Shown here: piece by piece, positions 1 through 9,420 of the stretch
Layout: each line of letters begins with the position of its first letter
Position numbering within the stretch: the first letter of the stretch is position 1
Notes under the pieces: model-generated
The model's database searches: none
The model's input: only the letters and a program-made list of their open reading frames with translations
What the model was told of the DNA's origin: nothing
NCBI GenBank assembly: GCA_016946835.1
Contig: JACVTC010000126.1
Span: forward strand, 64,001 to 77,500
DNA: 13,500 nucleotides
DNA from: Neocallimastix lanati (nom. inval.)
Lineage: Eukaryota; Neocallimastigomycota; Neocallimastigomycetes; Neocallimastigales; Neocallimastigaceae
Reading direction: 5' to 3'
Program-made: the position numbers and the translations under genes

Positions 1-1
1 A

Positions 2-750
2 ATTTTAACCAAATTATTCAGAAAAACTAAAACTTCAATATTAATAACTTCTTTTTTATCTTTTGTCTATATGATATTTAATACAGGACTATATGTACTT
101 AAATATTTTCCTATTTTAGAAAAATTATTATGTTTATTATTTTCTCCTATTGATATAACAATGGCTTTATTTACTATTATAGATAATTATGATTCAGAAA
201 ATAATATCAAAATTAAATATGAAATAGAGGTATATTATCTAATCTTAGTATTCAATACAATTTTATATCATTTATTATTAATAATCATTGAATATATTTC
301 AAAAAAAAAAAGAAATGAATGGAAATTTTGATGCTATAAATGTTAGTAATCTTCATTTCAATGATATTGAAAATGAATTAAAAAATTGTGGAGAAGCTCT
401 TGTGAACGTGAAAAATATACATAAAATATATAAAAAAATACATTTAAAAAATCTGTTTTTAAGAAATAAAAAAATAGTTGAATATTATAAAGTAATTGAC
501 GGAGTTTCGTTTAATATATATAAAAATGAAATTTTTGGAATTTTGGGACATAATGGAGCTGGAAAATCCACTTTATTTAAAATAATGACAGGTTTAATTA
601 AACCTGAATTTGGTGATGTATATTATGAAGGATTAAGTATAAAAAATAATATTAATGAAATTAGAAATAAAATAGGTATTATTTTTAATTTAAAAATAAT
701 GAAATTAAATTTCATAAAAGATTTTTTATTAATAAATTTTATATATAAAA

Positions 751-781
<31 letters not shown>

Positions 782-3700
782 TAATTAATTATGTATTTAT
801 TTATTATTAAATGTATAAACAAAATTTATATACATGATTTTTAAGGGATATGCCTTCAAGAAAACAATTTATATGAGGATCTTACAGTCGAAGAAAACAT
901 TAACTTTTTTTCAGATATAAAACGAATAGAATGTGATGTAGATGATTTATTAAACAAAGTTGGAATAAACAATAAAAAAAATAATAAAGTATATGAATTA
1001 AGCGGAGGACAAAAAAGAAAGCTATGTATTGCTTTGTCATTAATAGGTAATTCTAAATATTTATTTTTAGATGAACCCACGGCAAGTTTAGATCCTTTAT
1101 CTAGAAGAAAAATATGGGAACTTTTATTTAAAATAAAGGAAAATAGAATTATATTTTTATCTACCCATTATATGGATGAAGCGGAAACTATCACTGATAG
1201 AAAATTAATATTAAATAAAGGAAAAATACGTTGTCTGGGAAGTAATTTATATTTAAAAACACATTTTAATTTGAAATATAAATTAAATATTGAAACCAAT
1301 TCAAAAGATAAAATTGAAGAAGTTATATTAAAGTATTTTCCGAATTCAAAATATATTAATAAAGAAATGAAAAATGAAAATATAATAAATATACATCATC
1401 CAGACTTATATCATTCATGGGAAATACCAATGACTAAAAGTGAAAATTTTTCATTTCTATTTAAAGATTTAGAAAAAATGAGAAATAAATATTTGACAAA
1501 CTTTTCTTTGAATACTCCTTATTTGGAAGATTTATTTATAAAATTAACCTATGAAACATTTAATAAAGAATTAAATATAGATAATAATAGAAGTTATGAT
1601 TGTAAAACAGAACTAATAAACAAAAATGAAAATATTATCGATATTCTTAAATTAAATAATAAGAATAGGAATAATGAATTAAGTTTCTTAAATATTTTAC
1701 TTCGTTTAATTCAATATAAATTTATTATACTTTTTAAAAGAAAAACATTTATATTTATATATTTTGTAATTCCGATTATTTTAATTTCTTTCAGTATTTT
1801 GGGTACTAAGAATGATTTTTTTAAAGAAAAGATAATTAATTTTAATGAAAAAAAAATATCTTTTCCTGAAATGTATAATAAATGCCGATTTAATTATGAT
1901 ATTAAAAATTCAAATATTAGTGAGATGTTTACTCAAGAAATAATCAATAATGCATTTTATTTTAATGAATTGAATTATATTGATAATAATAATTATAAAA
2001 GTTTAATTGCAAATGAAAATTTTGACAATAAAAATAGTAATACTATTGAAGAAATGAATAATATTGGGCAGAGAGTTAATGAAAATATAAATTATGTTAC
2101 ATCTTTCATTGGAAATTATTATAATAACACTTATAAATTTAATATTTATTACAATGATTCTATGAGTCATTCTTTACCGGCAACCATCAATTCATTGAGT
2201 AATGCATTTTTACTATCAAATAATAAAAGTGAAAAAATTATTGTAAATTCTCATCCATTTGGATATATTGATGTGGTAGACTATTTTTCAGCTGAATTAT
2301 ATTTAAGTTTATTTACTTCTTTATGTATAGCTTTGATTACATCCTATTTTGGTCCTATGATTATTGCTGAAAAAAATGAATTACTATTTAAACAACTCAA
2401 ATTAAATGGTATTACAAATAAAATTTATTGGTTAAGTAATTTTATAGTTCATTCCTTTTTATTATTCTTAATAAATATAGGATTCCTTTTATTATTTTCA
2501 ATTGAGGGTATTGATGCTTTTCATAACTTTACTAATATTATTATAATTTCATTAAATTTGATTATTTGTTGTTCCTCAACCATGCTTTTTCAATACTTTT
2601 TTAGTTTTTTATTTAAGAAAGAAGAAAATTCATATTTATTCTTTATTTTCATCAATTTAATTCCAGTTATATATTATAATTATAACGATACAATTTATGA
2701 AAATTTGTATATGGAGCAAGCGGAAGACGTTTTAAATTTTAAAAAATTGATTTTTGAATTAATATTCTTAACAATTTTACCTATCAGTAGTATTTCAGAT
2801 TCAATAACAAAAATTTTAAGAATTGATGCTCTCAAAAGTATCACTAATGAAGAAGTTTCATTTAAAACTTTATTTAAATTTGAAAATGGAACTCTTACCC
2901 TGACTATCGGGAATATTTTGAGTTTACTACTTTATTCTTATATAATATATCGTCATGATAAAAAAAAGGAAATAAAAAGTAAAAATAACGTAAAATTAAT
3001 TTCTGAAAAAAAAGAACTTAATTCAAGTATCAACACAAATAAAAAAAGAGATCATGAATTTATTAATGAGTATAATGAAATTAATAATGATTATAATAAG
3101 AATGAGGATATTCCAATAAAATTAATAAATATTTGCAAGGAATATCCTACAAGTAAAACATTAGATTATAAAAAATTTATAAATGGTATTAGAAATAATA
3201 ATCCAAAATATGGAGAATGCCATATTTCGGAATATGGAAGTGGAAAACTAGTAGTAACAGCACTAAAGGATATAACATTTGATATTAATAAAAATGAATG
3301 CTTTGGTTTAATTGGCCCTAATGGATCAGGAAAATCGAGTCTATTAAATATATTAACTTTGACTACAATGCAAACAGCTGGAGATCTATATTATAATAAT
3401 ATAAGTAACATTGAAATTAAAGAAGACCATTTTACTCTTGGGTATTGCCATCAGAATGATATTCTTTGGAAGGAATTAACCCTAAATGAACACCTAATTA
3501 TGTATCTTTATTTACATGGTTTTTCAAAAACAGAATCTAAATGGTATGCCAAGAAATATATGGAGTATTGTAAGATTGAAGAACACAAAAATAAATATCC
3601 AAATGAACTTAGTGGTGGTACAAAAAGAAAATTATGTATTCTACTAGCTTTAATATGTTACTCAGATAAATTAATACTTGATGAACCAACTTCAGGAATG

Positions 3701-4171
3701 GATCCAGCAACTAAAATATTTATATGGAATATAATAAAAAATTACAGCAATTTGAAAAGTTGTTCCACAATACTAACAACTCATTCAATGGAAGAAGCTG
3801 AACTATTATGCGATAGAATTGGAATAATTGTTAATGGGAAAATTCAATGTATTGGTTCACCAAAATACTTAAAAATGAATTATAATACTAATTATGATAT
3901 TGAAATTAATTGTGATAATGTAAATACGTTAATTGAGTATTTCATCAAAGAAAAAGTTCAAATATTTAATAAAAATAATGTAATTTTTAAGGTAAATTCA
4001 AACCATCTTATAAAATATAAATTAAAAATTAATAATAATTTAAGTGAAATTTTTGAAATTTTGGAAAATCTAAAATTACACAACTACATTAATGAATATA
4101 GTTTAAATAAAACAAATTTAGAAGATATATTTTTAGAATATGCAAAACTTCAAGAAAATCAAGAAATATAA
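2..4171 (+). CDS. ABCA-subfamily full-size ABC transporter, 5'-truncated by the window edge
   Basis: Predicted membrane ATPase moving a lipid or other amphipathic substrate, by homology to ABCA/CED-7-type exporters. Order seen: end of membrane domain 1 (to about 300, last helix at about 235-290); NBD1 with Walker A GHNGAGKST (546-572), Q-loop Gln in CLQEN after the splice, signature LSGGQ (998-1012), Walker B ending LFLDEP (to 1078) and H-loop His (1166-1168); membrane domain 2 (about 1690-2960) with a large extracellular loop after its first helix and the EK...LKLNG..NKIYWLSN stretch typical of ABCA; NBD2 with GPNGSGKSS (3314-3340), LSGGT (3608-3622), LILDEPTSGMDP (from 3671) and H-loop TTHS (His 3782-3784). 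Both ATP sites look complete. About 1,330 residues are present; some 300 N-terminal residues should lie left of the window. Reading is frame 2 to the A-run at 301-311, frame 3 to 675, intron 676-845, then frame 2 to TAA 4169-4171. The single frame slip at A11 is either a base-count error or a real lesion. Substrate unknown. Confidence 0.93.
676..845 (+). other. Spliceosomal intron in the ABCA gene (170 nt)
   Basis: The donor GTATTATT begins at 676 and the acceptor TTTTTAAG ends at 845. Removing it joins ...RNKIG to ICLQEN, restoring the conserved NBD1 stretch up to the Q-loop and the frame leading to LSGGQ. Without splicing the reading runs into a meaningless poly-Leu tail and stops at 786-788. 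The intron contains a (TTA)n microsatellite of about 10 units at 750-779. It splits a Gly codon (phase 1). Confidence 0.9.
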
Positions 4172-4378
4172 TTTCTAAAATAAAATTTAATATTTTTCTA
4201 TTTAATAGATTTATTTATTAATAGAAATATTAAGAATAAAAACTTTTAATATTAATATTAAATATTAATTACTTTTATTATTTAAGAAATATAAAATATC
4301 AAAAAAATAGTTATATTAAATAATATTCAATAAAAAATGATTATATAGTATTTTCTTTTTTTTTAAAAAAAAGAAAAA

Positions 4379-4510
4379 AAAATTATAAATTAATAAAAAT
4401 AAAAATAAATAAAATAATAAATAAATAAAATAGTAAATAAATAAATAAAAATAAAATAAATAAAATAAAATAAATAAATAGATAAAAATAAATAAATAAA
4501 TAAAAATAAA
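4379..4510. repeat. A-rich AAAT/AATAA-type simple repeat
   Basis: Irregular runs of AAAT, AAATA and AATAA units with almost no G or C. The tract is imperfect, interrupted by single G residues (TAGTAAA, AATAGATAA), which suggests an old, decaying microsatellite. It follows a short T-run/A-run pair at about 4354-4381. Confidence 0.8.
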
Positions 4511-4817
4511 ATTAATTTAATTTTTTTTTTTTAAAAAAATAATAATTTTGATTTAATTTACGCTAAAATATTTATAGTATCCTTTAAAATCTAAATAAAT
4601 TCAAAAAAATTCAAAAAAATTATAATAGCATTTATTAAAAATTAAATATTTAATTCCATTTTTTATTTATAATATAAATTTTATATTATTTTGATTTATT
4701 ATATTCATTATTAAAATAATATGAAATGTATAAATGTATAATAAATCTATCAAAGCTCAAATGATTTAAATATGTTTTATTTTTTAACAAATACAAATAA
4801 AATAATTACTAATATAA

Positions 4818-4840
4818 TTTTTTTTTTTTTTTTTTTTTTT
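4818..4840. repeat. Poly-T tract (23 T)
   Basis: An uninterrupted T run followed directly by GTGAAACACTGAAATTACGG, locally the least AT-rich 20 bases. On the minus strand this reads as a unique segment ending in a 23-A tail, as a retroposed transcript would, but no further element structure is visible. Confidence 0.85.
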
Positions 4841-5118
4841 GTGAAACACTGAAATTACGGAAAAATAAATAAATACATAATTTAATTAAAAAAAATTTAT
4901 ATAAATATAAAATTACCTTTCATATATATATTATTATTATTAATTTAATATATATCTATTCGTTAAATATATTAAATCTTTATTAAATAAACTTCTTAAA
5001 CTAAATCCACAATTAAAATTAAAATTTTAAAAAATAATAAATTTTTTTTTTCTTTTTTTTTAAATATCTTTTTTTTTTTTTAAAAAAAAAAAATAAAAAT
5101 AAAGTTTTATAAAGATAG

Positions 5119-5287
5119 ATATTTAAAAAAAAATAAATGAAAGTCAAATATAATTATAAATAAAATAAATGGAAGTCAAATATATATATAAATAAATATA
5201 TATAAATAAGATAAATAAAAGTGAAAGTAAAAAATATGCATATAATAAAATAAAAGTAAAAGTAAAAAATATGTATATAATAAAGTA
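5119..5287. repeat. Two adjacent degenerate tandem duplications
   Basis: The first unit contains AAAGTCAAATATA (around 5139) and recurs as GGAAGTCAAATATA (around 5170) with AT-rich flanks of the same form. The second, GTAAAAAATATGCATATAATA (around 5227), recurs with one change (GCATAT to GTATAT) around 5262. Each is present about twice. Consistent with slippage; no coding potential seen. Confidence 0.55.
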
Positions 5288-5434
5288 AAATATGTAGTGG
5301 AATTAATGATAAAAAAAAAAATATTCTTGTTACATTTTCATTAATATATATATAATTTATATAAATATTGTATAAATTAAATTATAGTTTAAAAAAAATA
5401 ATAATATACTTAAATTTTAATTATTTTTTGTTAA

Positions 5435-5680
5435 TTATTTTGATGGATCATTAAAAAAGTTTTTACATTTTTCTGAATTAATATTAGCACTTGATTGTTT
5501 ATAATCACCTATAGTAATTATAGGCATACATATTTTACTATATTCAGATTTTTATTTTCATTAACATATTATTCAGATACAGCCGTATTATCTCTTCTTA
5601 AAAGATTTGGAAAAATAATAGTATTAGCATAAGATGAAGCTACAATAATTAACAAAAAGTAAAAAATTATAGTATTTCAT
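5435..5680 (-). pseudogene. Broken gene for a small secreted protein (~83 residues)
   Basis: The minus strand begins with ATG at 5680-5678 and reads MKYYNFLLF. One base missing from a five-base run (plus-strand AAAAA in AACAAAAAGT, about 5652-5656) breaks the frame; beyond it the text continues LLIIVASSYANTIIFPN, completing a typical signal peptide with a likely cleavage after SSYA. An in-frame TAA follows SE, then a second short A-run (read AATAAAAATC on the minus strand) is again one base short. The third segment reads EYSKICMPIITIGDYKQ, continues with two further Cys-flanking stretches and ends NFFNDPSK before TAA at 5437-5435. The mature part is about 60 residues with two Cys. I do not recognise the family. 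The upstream side faces the TTA microsatellite at 5767-5921. Confidence 0.6.
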
Positions 5681-5766
5681 TTTAATTGTTATTCGAAAAA
5701 TGTTAAATAATTTATATTTGATTATTTTATTATAAAACTAAAATTTAAATTTATTTTTATTATATC

Positions 5767-5921
<155 letters not shown>

Positions 5922-6005
5922 AATTAATAATTTTTAATTTAAAAAAAAAATACTAAAAATCAATTTATAAGTATATTTAAATTTATAACGTAATATTTCT
6001 ATTTT

Positions 6006-6236
6006 TCAATATTTTATATAATTATTTATTATATAATTAAAAAAGTTGAAAATGTAAAAACTAAAATCACTCGTGAAAATATAAAGTTGAATTATAGAAT
6101 TGTAATTAAAAGTTTTACCCAATAATCTAAAAATTTTACTCTTACTTTCTAACTTTCCATTTGATTTGTTTAATTTATCTTTATAAGTTTTAAATATTAT
6201 TATAATTATTAAAATAAAAATAACTCGATTTACAAA
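6006..6236 (-). other. Uninterrupted minus-strand reading frame of 76 codons, no clear start
   Basis: Between TAA (6239-6237) and TGA (6008-6006) the minus strand is open. It reads a hydrophobic stretch VIFILIIIIIF, a basic segment (KTYKDKLNKSNGKLESKSK) and a second aromatic/hydrophobic part. This could be the last exon of a membrane protein. Stops are so frequent in AT-rich DNA that 76 open codons is unusual but not decisive, and hydrophobic residues are what AT-rich codons give by chance. No ATG near the 5' end. Confidence 0.2.
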
Positions 6237-6268
6237 TTAGTAAAGGAGTAATTTTATAGTTAGTTTAG

Positions 6269-7499
6269 TTTAATAAAATTTTTATTGATAAATTATTATG
6301 TGAAAAAGATGAAGATTTTATAAAGAAAATGAGATAGAATTTTATTTATTGTATTTATATAATTATTTCTATATTTATTCTAAAGTATTTGTTTTATTTT
6401 TTCCCAATAACTATGATGAATATGTAATACCAGATATAAAATTTGAAATTTTTAAATATTTTTATTCGAATACACAGAATTATTTATTAGATGATTTTAT
6501 AAAGATGAATAAGAAAAATAGGATAAATATTATAACAAAAATTATTGAAATATATGGTAAAGATATTAATATATTGGATTATTGTTTAGATATAATTAAA
6601 CAATATAATTTAGAAATTAAAAGTATTTATAGCTACAGAGTTCCAATGAATCATTCTTTGGAAGTATTAAAATATTATTCAGATAAAATATGTATAAAAA
6701 ATAAATTATATTTTAAAAGTGAAGATAAAACTGTAGAAAATTTTATTAATATATGTTTTAGTGATTTTAGTTTAGAAGATTTCAAATTTTTTTAAGTTTA
6801 TATTATAATGAATATTTATCAGTAAGAAATAATATTGATTTTTATGAAATTATCTCCAAAATTAAAATAATTAAGAAAGACGATGATGATAAGGATAATA
6901 ATAAGAATTATAATAAGGATAATAATAATACAGATGATATTGGTAATAATAATGCTGATATTGATAATAATAATGATGATGATGATGACAAGGATGAAAG
7001 TTATTACAGAGGTTATAAATATAAATATAACACTAAAAGTAAATTAATAAATATAATTGATCCTCAATTTAGTGGAAAGTTAAATTATGTAGATTCAAAT
7101 GTATTAAATCCTGGAAATATAAATTATAACTTTGTTAATTTATATTTAAAAAAATATAAAATGATTGATAGAATATTAAAAGATCCTAATTATATTTTAA
7201 GTTTAAATTTGGATTTTGACAATTATACTGAATGTTTAATAATAAAGTTATATTATTTAGTATTATTAATTCATAATATTTATAGTAAATTTTTAATTCA
7301 TATATTAATATATTATGATTATTATTGGCATGATATTAAATATATAGATAATAAAATTGTATTTATGGATAATAGTTTTAATAAATATAAATATCCTAAT
7401 TATATTTGCAAAATATTTAAAATACTAATGAATACTCCACATATAAAGTATTTAATAGTTATTTTTATTGTTATTAATCATTATAATATATTTATATAA
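6269..7499 (+). pseudogene. Unrecognised ~410-residue protein with Asp/Asn-rich insert; frame broken twice
   Basis: Three frames join into one protein. Frame 2 from 6269 reads FNKIFIDKLLCEKDED to a T4 run (6316-6319). Frame 1 continues YKENEIEFYLLY through 6786. A T7 run (6787-6793) then needs one more T to pass into frame 3, which stays open to TAA at 7497-7499. The joined text is smooth at both runs (DEDFYKEN; DFKFFLSLYYNEYLS). Short helix-like units recur: EIFKYFYS, SLEVLKYYSD, SLEDFKFFL and CKIFKIL, suggesting a degenerate helical solenoid, possibly ankyrin-like, though I cannot confirm it. Residues encoded by about 6880-7005 are an Asp/Asn/Lys low-complexity insert. There is no ATG at the 5' end, but TTTAG immediately precedes 6269 and could be a 3' splice site, so an upstream exon may be missing from this description. 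Family unknown. Confidence 0.6.
6880..7005 (+). repeat. GAT/AAT-rich coding simple repeat (Asp/Asn tract)
   Basis: Within the reading frame of the preceding protein, codons GAT, AAT, AAG and AAC dominate and give a tract starting DDDDKDNNKNYNKDNN and ending DDDDDKDE. The frame is kept across it, so the expansion is by whole codons, as expected for a tolerated flexible linker between folded parts. Confidence 0.8.
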
Positions 7500-7605
7500 T
7501 ATATTTTTTATATACTTTTTTTATAAATAAAATTATAAAATGTTTTTTTAAAAACTTTTATTAAATATAAAACAAATGAAAATAAAATGATTTTAATAGT
7601 ATTGT

Positions 7606-8652
7606 ATGAAACAAAAAAATAATAATAAAAGTGTAATGTTATTATTTTATTTATTAATCTTTTTATTACTTGGTATATATCAAGTAACTTGTGATCTTAA
7701 TAATTTTGGAAATGAAGAATATCCATTATTAATTTTAGCAGCAGCAAATAATAATGGAGAAATTGCTAAAATAGGTAATAATTATATAAAAATAAAAAAA
7801 TTGTTTTGACCCTACCCAATCTAATTCAAAATTTGAAACCATAGTAGATATTATACCATCATTACGTAAAGTGTATGATAACCATAAAAGCTGTTCAAAT
7901 TCTAGTGCTCCTAGAACTAAATCATGTGGTGCTGTTGACACATATTTTAAAAATAATTTATCTAATTCTGCAATTAGATGTTATAATAAATATTTTTCAA
8001 ATAGTGCAAATGCTAATAATGTAATAGTTAGATATGATATTTTTAATCAATTAACCGGTAACAATGGACAATCAATTAAATTATTTGATCTATCAGTTGA
8101 TGTACAAATATTATTTCCAGAAACTGAAGTACTTTAATATTTTTGCTTCTTATATAAGAGATAATGGTGAATATAATAAGAATAGATTAAATGGACCGAT
8201 ACATATTTAGACAATAAAAATACAGTAAATATTCCTCTTGATGTATTACATGCAGTAGCAAGAGAGTGTATTACACATGATAATAATAGAGTTAAAAATA
8301 TTAATAACGAATATAGATATTTTCCTTATGAAAACATACATATTAATGGATCGAATTCACAATATAAATAAATTGAAACACTTATCGAAGAATTTATTTC
8401 AATGAATGGTGGAAATAAAAAAGTTCAAAAAAAAAACATTAAATTTATTAAAAGTATTGAGTCTAATTAAATTATTTCCAATAAATGGACGAGGAGAATT
8501 CTTAGGTCTTAGTGCTTGAAAAGGTCATCTCCAAACTTTTCAATTCAATTATTACTATTAAATCAAATATGGATAATCAAGGTGATTCAAATTGTAGAAT
8601 TATTGCAGATATTAATTTATTAAAAAAAAATATTCGTAGTAGTATGATTTAA
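7606..8652 (+). pseudogene. Broken gene for a Cys-containing secreted protein (~345 residues), family not recognised
   Basis: The ATG at 7606 opens a textbook signal peptide: basic MKQKNNNKS, hydrophobic MLLFYLLIFLLLG, then IYQVTCD near the cleavage site. The mature protein is spread over several frames: frame 1 to the A7 run at 7794-7800, frame 2 to about 8127 (CFDPTQSNSKFE, KSCGAVDTYF, IRCYNKYF), frame 3 for about 60 bases (YFNIFASYIRDNGEYN), frame 2 again from 8192 (WTDTYLDNKNTVNIPLD, HAVARECITHDNN) through an in-frame TAA at 8369-8371 to 8470, frame 3 (LIKLFPINGRGEFLGLS) and finally frame 1 (LEKVISKLFN, NMDNQGDSNCRIIADIN) to TAA 8650-8652. Most shifts fall in short A/T runs and each join gives natural text. 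About six Cys remain in the mature part. Codon choice and composition stay coding-like throughout, so this is a recently lost gene rather than noise. I do not recognise the fold. Confidence 0.7.
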
Positions 8653-8779
8653 TGAATTACAATTTATTCCAATAATAATACATATTATTAAAAGTAATTT
8701 ACATAATATCATCTGAATTATTTCAATATATTTAATTAAATATATAAATTTGGATATTTTTATAATTATAATATTATAA

Positions 8780-8938
8780 AATCATTTTAGAATATTTATT
8801 AAATATATTTTATTCAGTGTTAATATTTTAAATATTATATTAGATGCAACACAGGAAAGTTAAATTTTATATAATCAATATAAAGGAGAAATTAAAAAAT
8901 CATCAGTATTTATTAAAATGTTAATATATTTAATATAA
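8780..8938 (+). other. Coding-like scrap with one in-frame TAA
   Basis: Frame 2 is open from 8780, reads NILNIILDATQES, meets TAA at 8861-8863 and continues ILYNQYKGEIKKSSVFIKML to a second TAA at 8936-8938. The part around DATQES and YKGEIKKSS is less biased to Phe/Leu/Ile/Tyr than chance AT-rich text. It could be a downstream exon of the preceding secreted-protein gene or an unrelated fragment. Confidence 0.3.
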
Positions 8939-9420
8939 ATTATGTTTTAAAAATAGTTTTATTGATTTATTATATATATTGCAAATTTTTAAAACGTATT
9001 AAGAGAAAATGAAATGCAAGAATAAAATCAAAAAGTAGTATCTCATAAACCCAAATCTATGATTTTACAAATGTTTTCTTTATTCCATTTAATATTCGAT
9101 ATATCCTGCTGAAGATTTTATATCTTAGCGATTGTTTATTTTTGAATAAATAAATTGAATATGACATATATATTTAATGTAAAATAATATAAAGTATAAC
9201 TTCACAATTTTAGAAATTCTTTTTATTTAAATTAGTAATTTATTCTTTTTTTTTTCTTTTACATAGAAATAAATTTATTGTAACTATATTTTATTTAAAT
9301 AATTTTCAATTTCATATTTTTAGGACTTTTTAGGGCATTTTGAATGAATAATAATTTATAAATTCCAAATCTTTATATATATTTTTAAAAATACTATTTG
9401 ATTATTCCTTAGCTTTTAAT
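8939..9420. other. Gene-poor AT-rich stretch
   Basis: No supported gene. The minus strand at about 9044-9115 reads LQQDISNIKWNKENICKIID without a stop, and about 9300-9370 gives short open pieces in more than one minus frame. These may be decayed 3' parts of the minus-strand gene that ends near 9421, but the frames cannot be joined convincingly. T-runs occur at about 9246-9260. Confidence 0.5.

Larger units (their letters stand above)
4172..5434. other. Low-complexity intergenic region without a recognisable gene
   Basis: About 1.26 kb of almost pure A/T between the transporter stop and the next (minus-strand) gene. It holds an imperfect inverted repeat just after the stop (about 4188-4232), A-rich AAAT-type repeats, T-runs (notably 4818-4840, also around 5042-5083) and degenerate short tandem repeats at 5119-5287. 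Both flanking genes end here, so it should contain two convergent 3' ends. No polyadenylation signal can be singled out because AATAAA-like strings are everywhere. Confidence 0.75.

Noticed and set aside
730-788. Poly-Leu C-terminus on the NBD1 reading frame
   Set aside because: It is read-through of the TTA repeat in the intron at 676-845; splicing restores the conserved Q-loop and signature motif.
856-1080. Minus-strand open frame of 74 codons
   Set aside because: Lies antisense to NBD1 exon sequence holding the LSGGQ and Walker B motifs; a shadow.
7735-7941. Minus-strand open frame of 68 codons
   Set aside because: Antisense to the secreted-protein relic, whose plus-strand text has a signal peptide and natural composition.
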